DNA from: Spisula solida
Taxonomy: Eukaryota; Mollusca; Bivalvia; Venerida; Mactridae
Direction of reading: 5' to 3'
Assembly: GCA_947247005.1 (NCBI GenBank)
Contig: OX365956.1
Coordinates: forward strand, 12,296,089-12,360,088
Length of the DNA stretch: 64,000 bases
Shown: positions 54,101-63,100 of the stretch, one piece after another
Position numbering within the stretch: position 1 is the first letter of the stretch
Layout: the number at the start of each line of letters is the position of its first letter
Notes under the pieces: model-generated
The model's database searches: none
Told to the model about the DNA's origin: nothing
What the model saw: the letters and a program-made list of their open reading frames with translations, nothing else
Position numbers and translations under genes: made by a program

Positions 54101-57100
54101 CAAGTGACCTAGATTTTGACCCCAAATGACCCAATATTGAACTTAACCTAGATTTTGTTAAGATGGTGATTGGGATCAAATTCCAGACAGATTAGGTACA
54201 AATTGTGACCTCAAGTGAGTACACGTATGGTTTTTCTATGATTTGACCCCAGATGACTCAATATCGAACTAGGTCTAGATTATGTTGAGATGATCATTGC
54301 ATCCAAGTTTCATAAAGATTAGGCTAAAATTGTGACCTCCAGTGACAATACAAGGTTTTTCTATGATTTGACCTAGTGACATTTTTTATTCCAAATCACC
54401 CAATATCGAACTTGACCTAGTTTTTGTAAAAATGACCATTGTCACTAAGTTTCATGAAGATAAGCCTATACTATCGTGACCTCTAGTGACTACACTAGGT
54501 TTTTCTATAATTCCCAATCTTTGTGAGCATATAAACAAAACTAAATGTCTTGATCCAAACACAAACTTTGAAAGCATAATATATGAATATAAGACTATAT
54601 GAACCAATCACAAACTTTGTCAAGCATATAAATAAGACTATATGAGTCAATCTTAAATTTTGTGAGCATATAAATAGACTATATGAGCCAATCTTAAACT
54701 TTGTGAGCATAAACACAGACTAAATGAGCCAAACCCAAACTGTATGAGCATATAAATAGACTATATGAACCAAACCCAAACTTTGTGAGCATATAAATAG
54801 ACTATATGAACCAATCCCAAACTTTGTCAAGCATATAAATAAGACTATATGAACCAAACCCAAACTTTGTGAGCATATAAACAGACTATATGAGCCAAAC
54901 CCAAACTTTGTGAGCATATAAACAGACTATATGAACCAATCCCAAACCGTGAGAGCATATAAATAGACTATATGAACAAAACCCAAACTGTATGAGCATA
55001 TAAACAGACTATTTGAACCAAACCCAAACTTTGTGAGCATATAAATAGACTATATGAACCAATCCCAAACTTTGTCAAGCATATAAATAAGACTATATGA
55101 ACCAAACCCAAACTTTGTGAGCATATAAACAGACTATATGAGCCAAACCCAAACTTTGTGAGCATATAAACAGACTATATGAACCAATCCCAAACCATGA
55201 GAGCATATAAATAGACTATATGAACAAACCCAAACTTTGTGAGCATATAAATAGACTATATGAGCCAATTTTAAACTTTGTGAGCATAAACACAGACTAT
55301 ATGAGCCAAACCCAAACTTTGTGAGCATATAAACAGACTATATGAACCAATCCCAAACCATGAGAGCATATAAATAGACTATATGAACAAACCCAAACTT
55401 TGTGAGCATATAAATAGACTATATCCTTTCCGCTACCACGATTTTTTGGGGGGTTATGAGAAATTCATATGGTCCCTATACCCCGTCCCTGAGATACTAT
55501 TGACTTGCAGCACTGATAAAAACTCGATACATCCGGATGCTACACACCTACCCTAAACCGAAAGTAGAAAAAAATGTCAATATTTCGACTAAAGGTCACC
55601 GGAAATGACGATGTGACGGTGACCCTTGCGCGAATAACTTCTTTTTTTTTTTTTTTTTTTTTTTTTAGCTTGACAGGCCTACTTTTTGGCCCCTTTAGGG
55701 CATTGTTCCTGACCCCTTTGTCTAGCCTTATATTCCTGCTATAGAAAAATAAAAATGTTTTGGCGCTAAATGTTAATGCAATTCCACAGGGAATCGTACC
55801 GCAATGGCGTGTAGGACCAGTAATTTCAGTTTTGTAAAATCTACGTTCAAAGCCCTCTTTAAAGGGGTCTAGCGGGCCCAAAAACCTGTGCACGACACTG
55901 GGCCCGTAATATCCTGTAGTCTGGGATGCCTGTGTACCCATGACAGCAAAATTCCCGAATGTGGGCATTTAGGTCGAAAACTATGGAAGGCCGAAATGGC
56001 CATCTCGGCGAGTCTGCATAAGTACGCTATGGTAGCGGAAAGGATGTGAGCCAATCTTAAACTTTGTGAGCATATAAATAAGACTATATGAACCAAACCC
56101 AAACTTTGTGAGCATATGAACAGACTATATGAACCAATCCCAAACCGTGAGAGCATAAACCGAATAGACTATATATGAGCCAATCTTAAACTTTGTGAGC
56201 ATATAAACAAGACTATATAAACCAAACCCAAACTTTGTGAGCATAATTATAAACAGACTATATGAATTGAAACTTATCCGAGCAGTGAATACCAAGTCCT
56301 ATTGATCCAACTTTAACTCTCCATCATTGAGACGTCCAGTATAAATGTATTATTGTATTTTTCCAGTATGATTAAGAAACAAAACAAGAGTTATAATCAA
56401 TGAAAGACACGACAGACAGATAAATGATTATTGCCTGCAGTCTGTTGATTCTTATAAACACCATTAATGTAACTATATAGCTATGAATAAACACACACAT
56501 TCATCAAGTCATACTGGATCAAATAAACATACCCCAAAACAGGACATGTTCATATCAAACAATTTCCAGGGTGAAAAGTTGCAACATAGCTATAATCTTA
56601 GCACTATGAGTCAGTTAGTCAGCAGCTTCATCAAAGAGCCACCTTGCTAAGTAGAGTCCCAATGCTATACAATCTATTTTTATTGAGCGGTTCAATACTA
56701 GAACTATCACTGGATTGATAAATCATTACCCTGCAGCACTGCCTTGACACAGGAATATTATTCAAATTTATAGTTACTTTTAATTTTTAAAATCCAATAA
56801 GAAATGACAAAGTTAAAGAGTGGACACGACTTGCATGACTATCAATTAAAATATAGATTATTCGCTTGAAACTTTCCATCTATCAAGGATACATTGTTTG
56901 TGCTTTATGCATTCATACTTGAACACTCCTGGTATAAGTCGTTCTGGAGCGGCCACAATGATTGTAACAGACATATCACAAGGCTAGCCATTCACTTGTT
57001 CTGGAGCGGCCACAATGAGTGTAACAAACATATCACAAGGCTAGCCATTCACTCGTTCTGGAGCGGCCACAATGAGTGTAACAGACATCACAAAACGAGC

Positions 57101-60100
57101 CATTCACTCATTCTGGAGCGACCACATTGAGTGTAACAGACATATCACAAAGCTAGCCACGCATATGTTCTGGAGCGGCCACAATGAGTGTAACAGACAT
57201 ATCACAAGGCTAGCCATTCACTCGTTCTGAAGGCCACAATGAGTGTATAACAGACATATCACAAGGCTAGCCATTCACTCGTTCTGGAGCGACCACATTG
57301 AGTGTAACAGACATATCACAAGGCTAGCCACGCACATGTTCTGAAGCTACCACAATGATTGTAACAGACATATCACAAGGCTAGCCATTCACTCAGTCTA
57401 GAGCGACCACAATGAGTGTAACAGACACATCACAAAACGAGCCATTCACTCGTTCTGGAGCGACCACAATGAGTGTAACAGACATAAAACAAGGCTAGCC
57501 ACTCACATGTTCTGGAGCAACCACCATGGGTGTAACAGACATATCACAAGGCTAGCCATTCACTCGTTCTGGAGCGGCTACAATGAGTGTAACAGACATA
57601 TCACAAGGCTAGCCATTCACTCAGTCTAGAGCGACCACAATGAGTGTAACAGACATATCACAAGGCTAGCCATTCACTCAGTCTAGAGTGACCACAATGA
57701 GTGTAACTGACATATCACAAGGCTAGCCATTCACTCAGTCTAGAGCGACCACAATGAGTGTAACAGACATATCACAAGGCTAGCCATTCACTCAGTCTAG
57801 AGTGACCACAATGAGTGTAACAGACATATCACAAAACAAGCCATTCACTCGTTCTGGAGCGACCACAATGAGTGTAACAGACATATCACAAGGCTAGCCA
57901 TTCAATCATTCTGGAGCGTCCACAATGAGGGTAACAGACATATCACAAGGCTAGCCATTCACTCAGTCTAGAGTGACCACAATGAGTGTAACAGACATAT
58001 CACAAGGCGAGCCATTCACTCAGTCTAGAGCGACCACAATGAGTGTAACAGACATATCACAAGGCTAGCCATTCAATCATTCTGGAGCGTCCACAATGAG
58101 TGTAACAGACATATCACAAGGCTAGCCACGCACATGTTCTGAAGCTACCACAATGATTGTAACAGACATATCACAAGGCTAGCCATTCACTCAGTCTAGA
58201 GCGGCTACAATGAGTGTAACTGACATATCACAAGGCTAGCCATTCACTCAGTCGAGAGCGACCACAATGAGTGTAACAGACATATCACAAGGCGAGCCAT
58301 TCACTCAGTCTAGAGCAACCACTATGAGTGTAACAGACATATCACAAGGCTAGCCATTCACTCAGTCTAGAGCGACCACTATGAGTGTAACAGACATATC
58401 ACAAGGTGAGCCATTCACTCAGTCTAGAGCGACCACAATGAGTGTAAGAGACATATCACAAGGCGAGCCATTCACTCAGTCTAGAGCGACCACAATGAGT
58501 GTAACAGACATATCACAAGGCGAGCCATTCACTCAGTCTAGAGCGATCACAATGAGTGTAACAGACATATCACAAGGCTAGCCATTCACTCAGTCTAGAG
58601 CGACCACAATGAGTGTAACTGACATATCACAAGGCGAGCCATTCACTCAGTCTAGAGCGACCACAATGAGTGTAACAGACATATCACAAGGCTAGCCATT
58701 CACTCAGTCTAGAGCGACCACAATGAGTGTAACAGACATATCACAAGGCGAGCCATTCACTCAGTCTGGAGCGATCACAATGAGTGTAACAGACATATCA
58801 CAAGGCGAGCCATTCACTCAGTCTAGAGCGACCACAATGAGTGTAACAGACATATCACAAGGCGAGCCATTCACTCAGTCTGGAGCGATCACAATGAGTG
58901 TAACTGACATATCACAAGGCTAGCCATTCACTCAGTCTAGAGCGACCACTATGAGTGTAACAGACATATCACAAGGCTAGCCATTCACTCAGTCTAGAGC
59001 GACCACTATGAGTGTAACAGACATATCACAAGGCTAGCCATTCACTCAGTCTAGAGCGACCACTATGAGTGTAACAGACATATCACAAGGCGAGCCATTC
59101 ACTCAGTCTAGAGCGACCGCTATGAGTGTAACAGACATATCACAAGGCTAGCCATTCACTTGCTCACACTAAAACCCAAACCTTCATAGATCAATACTCA
59201 ATGTTCTAGTTCCAAGCAATATTCAGAGAACTTTTTATCCAGACTAGACAAGACAAACAGCTCAAATCACCAAATCTAGCCATTCATCTGGCAGCTTGTA
59301 TGATTAAAGAGTGTTTATGTTCTGTTCTGATAGCAATAAGTCATATATTTTCATGGAGAACAAAATTCAGCGATCAAAGTTGCTGTCAATAAGAATATAA
59401 GAAATGCTGAACACTAGAAATTGTTTTTCAGTAGTTATATAGTACGCTACCAATAAAACATAGATGAAAACAGTGAACATATTTTATTATTTTCACTATT
59501 ATAGGTAGCGTTATTACGGTGCCATAATTGTCGCATTGTGACATTCTAATTTCAACAAAAAAAAATTAAATTGCTGAAGCATTATGGGAGAAATTGAAGC
59601 ATGTGGTATACAGAAAATTTGTACTTTCAGGAGAATTTTTTTTAAATATTTTACTGTGACACCCAAAAACTTTATATATCAAGTTATTTTGAATCTAGTT
59701 TCATGATAATAAGATTTTTCAATCAGTTGCATTGGCGTAGATTTCTTCATGAATGTTGATCAAATTGTTTGCCTAGATTAAACAAAGGTGGAGTTTGAAA
59801 ACGGATCAAAAACTAGGTGACCAGTCCAAATGATAGGTAAGGAATCCAAAATGATTATTCAGGTTTCCATAGAGAGCAGCACTATGACAGTATAGCAACA
59901 TACAGGGCCCTACAAGGCTCAGTGATTTTTTTTGCTTCTTTGAGAAAGGGTATGGGTTCATTCAGATTGGGAATTTTCGCATCGTGTCACAACTTGAAAT
60001 TGGGAACTTTTTAATGAAGCAGAAAGGCCAAATAAAAAATAAAGAGAGAACATGTGACTGTTTACTGGTTTCTGTAAACTTTAATGCTTGACCTCTTGTC

Positions 60101-63100
60101 AAAAATGTTCATAACTTAGCCATTTTATGTCCGATTTTGAAAAAAAATATTTATATGTTCAATGGGAATTTCTCCCTTCAAATTTGGGAAAATTATAGCC
60201 ATTTTCATATTGGGAAGGTACCGTTTACCGATAGGAAAAAATCACTGGGGCTTCGTCTATCATCCAAATAATATGCCACGAGAGGTAGGTTTCTGGATGG
60301 TGTTTTTCAGCAGTAATATAGATATAAAAAAACATGAAAAAGATTCTGACAAATTTTGCCATTTTATTGTGCAAATAAAACATGCATATTATGTCTGTAT
60401 ATATTGATCGAGAAAGATTGATTGTCACGCTGTGTTTGAATAAGAGAAAGATGGTATTTGATCTGTGATCAGCATAGCAAATTGTACTGCCATTATCGGA
60501 GCTCATGAATATCCCTTGATTAGACGGAAGTGTTCACCATCTGTCAATACAACTATATCCTATTAGCGTGAAAGTAGCTCAATGCCTCTTAATTAACACA
60601 TAAGTGAATCAAGTTGTGGTGTATATAATGCATCCAATATAGAAATAAGAGGTCTGTGTTCACAGACCAGAAGGGTTACAGTCGTATGACCTTTAACTCC
60701 TAAGTGTGACCTTGACTTTGAAGTGACCAATCCAGATCAGCTGTCAATGTGTCAGCTTTCTATAAATCCTTCAAGGGGTTCAAGAGTTACAGGGCGGAAG
60801 GACAATTGCTAACGACAGACGGACACGGAGGTATCATAATATAATAGGGCCCTTCAGGTGTATAAAACGAGCCCCATCCATTGGCGGCCATGTTGTCACC
60901 CGACAACTATTTCTGCAAAATTATTGTGAAAATTTGGCCAGTGTTTCTTTTATGTTATAATTAGAACATATTAAGTAAATTTTAATGATTAACAGAGGAT
61001 CATAGATACTGGGGCGCTCACCTGCTAAACATGGCCAAACTTTAAACGTGACCTTAAGGTCATTAAGATATACATTTTGACTAAAGTTGATGAAGATTAA
61101 AGCAAAAATATGGCCTAAAGAGTGTTAATAAGGTTTTTCTATTATTTGACCTTTTGACCTAGTTTTTGACCCCACATGAACCAACTTCGAACTGATAAAC
61201 ATTTTGACCAAACTTCATGAAGATTGAAGCAAAAATATGGCCTCTAGAGTGTTACAAGGTTTTCCTATTAGTTGACCTTTTGACCTAGTTTTTGACCCCA
61301 CATGACCCAACTTCGAACTTGACCTTAAGGTCATCAAGATAAACATTTTGATCAAACTTCATGAAGATTGAAGCAAAAATATGGCCTCTAGAGTGTTAAC
61401 AAGGTTTTCCTATTATTTGACCTTTTGACCTAGTTTTTGACACCACATGACCCAACTTCGAACTTGACCTTAAGGTCATTAAGATAAACATTTTCGACCT
61501 AACTTCATGAAGATTGAAGCAAAAATATGGCCTCTAGAGTGTTAACAAGGTTTTCCTATTATTTGACCTTTTGACCTAGTTTTTGACCCCACATGACCCA
61601 ACTTCGAACTTGACCTTAAAGTCATTAAGATAAACATTTTCGACCTAACTTCATGAAGATTGAAGCAAAAATATGGCCTCTAGAGTGTTAACAAGGTTAT
61701 CCTATTATTTGACCTGTTGACCTAGTTTTTGACCCCACATGACCCAGATTCGAACTTGACCTATATATCATTGAGATACAACTACTGACCAAGTTTGATG
61801 AAGATCAAAGCAAAAATGGGGGTGCTAGAGTGTTAACGGTGAAAAAGCATACGGACGGACGACGGACAAAAAACAATCACAAAAGCTCACCTTGCCACTT
61901 TGTGGCAGGTGAGCTAAAAAAGGGCGGATCGAGCGAAACAAAGCGAGGCCTTTTTAGTCATTAAAATTTACTTAATATGTTCTAACTGGCTTAGAATATA
62001 ACATTCTGCATTCTGATTGGCCGATAGAAATTAGCGCCAACGCATGACATCAAGTATGTGAAGAGAAAATTTTAATGATTAAATTTTCATTTAACCGCCA
62101 AAATTTGGCGTTTTCATTGGCTCATAATGTAGGTTATATTCTAAGATTTTTTAAAAGTTTTTCCCATCAGTTGCTATAGCAACCAGAGTTATTTATAACT
62201 AGAAATTCGTGCCCTTGGACAAATAATGTCGAGCCTCGGCGCACATTGAAAAAAGCACCAACTTAAATGTGCCAAGCCACATCTAATCCCACCATGCATA
62301 GAGAAGAAATTATCCGTACAAATATATGACCTTTGACCTGCAACTGTGACTTTCAGATAGGAACCTGGTGGTTGGGCATGATACTCTGCCTCATGGAGGT
62401 TAACATGTATGCCAAATATAAGAAAGATTGGTCAATTCATGACAAAATTATGGTCCGGACAAGCTCAATTTGACCTTTTGACCTCAAACTGTGACCTTTA
62501 CCTTTGAAATAGGAACCTGGGGGTCGGGCGTGACACTTTGCCTCATGGAGGTTAACATTCATGCCAAATATAAGAAAGATTGGTCAATGTATGACAAAGT
62601 TATGGTCCTGACAAGCTCAATTTGACCTTTGACCTTCAACTGTGCCCTTGACCTTTGAGATAGGAACTGGGCGTTGGGCATGACAATCTGCCTCATGGAG
62701 GTTAACATTCATGCCAAATATAAAAAAGATTGGTCAATGTATGACAAAGTTATGGTCCGGACAAGCTCAATTTGACCTTTGACCTCCAACTGTGACCTTG
62801 ACCTTTGAGATAGGAACCTGGGGGTTGGGCATAACACTCCGCCTCATGAAGTTAACATTTATGCTAAATATAAGGAACCTGGGGGTTGAGCATGACACTT
62901 TGCCTCATGGAGGTTAATATTCATGCCAAATATAAGAAAGATTGGTCAATGTAACTATGACAAAGTTATGTTTCTGACAAGCTCATTTTTACCTTTGACC
63001 TCCAACTGTGACCTTGTCCCTTAAGATAGGAACCTTGGAGTTAGGCATGACACTCTGCTCATCGAGGTTAACATTCATGCCAAATATGAGAAAGATTGGT

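Noticed and set aside
55540..56156. 142- and 95-codon minus frames
   Set aside because: They lie within or across the boundary of a TIR element inserted in an array; no recognisable protein and a homopolymer gives the poly-Lys run.
56894..58923. Short plus frames reading [19 protein letters not shown] cycles
   Set aside because: 57-bp array units where a TAG happens to be GAG; not genes.
61880..61915. Hairpin GCCACTTTGTGGC as a possible terminator
   Set aside because: It is the conserved tail of a dispersed bivalve repeat; bacterial-type terminators do not apply here.
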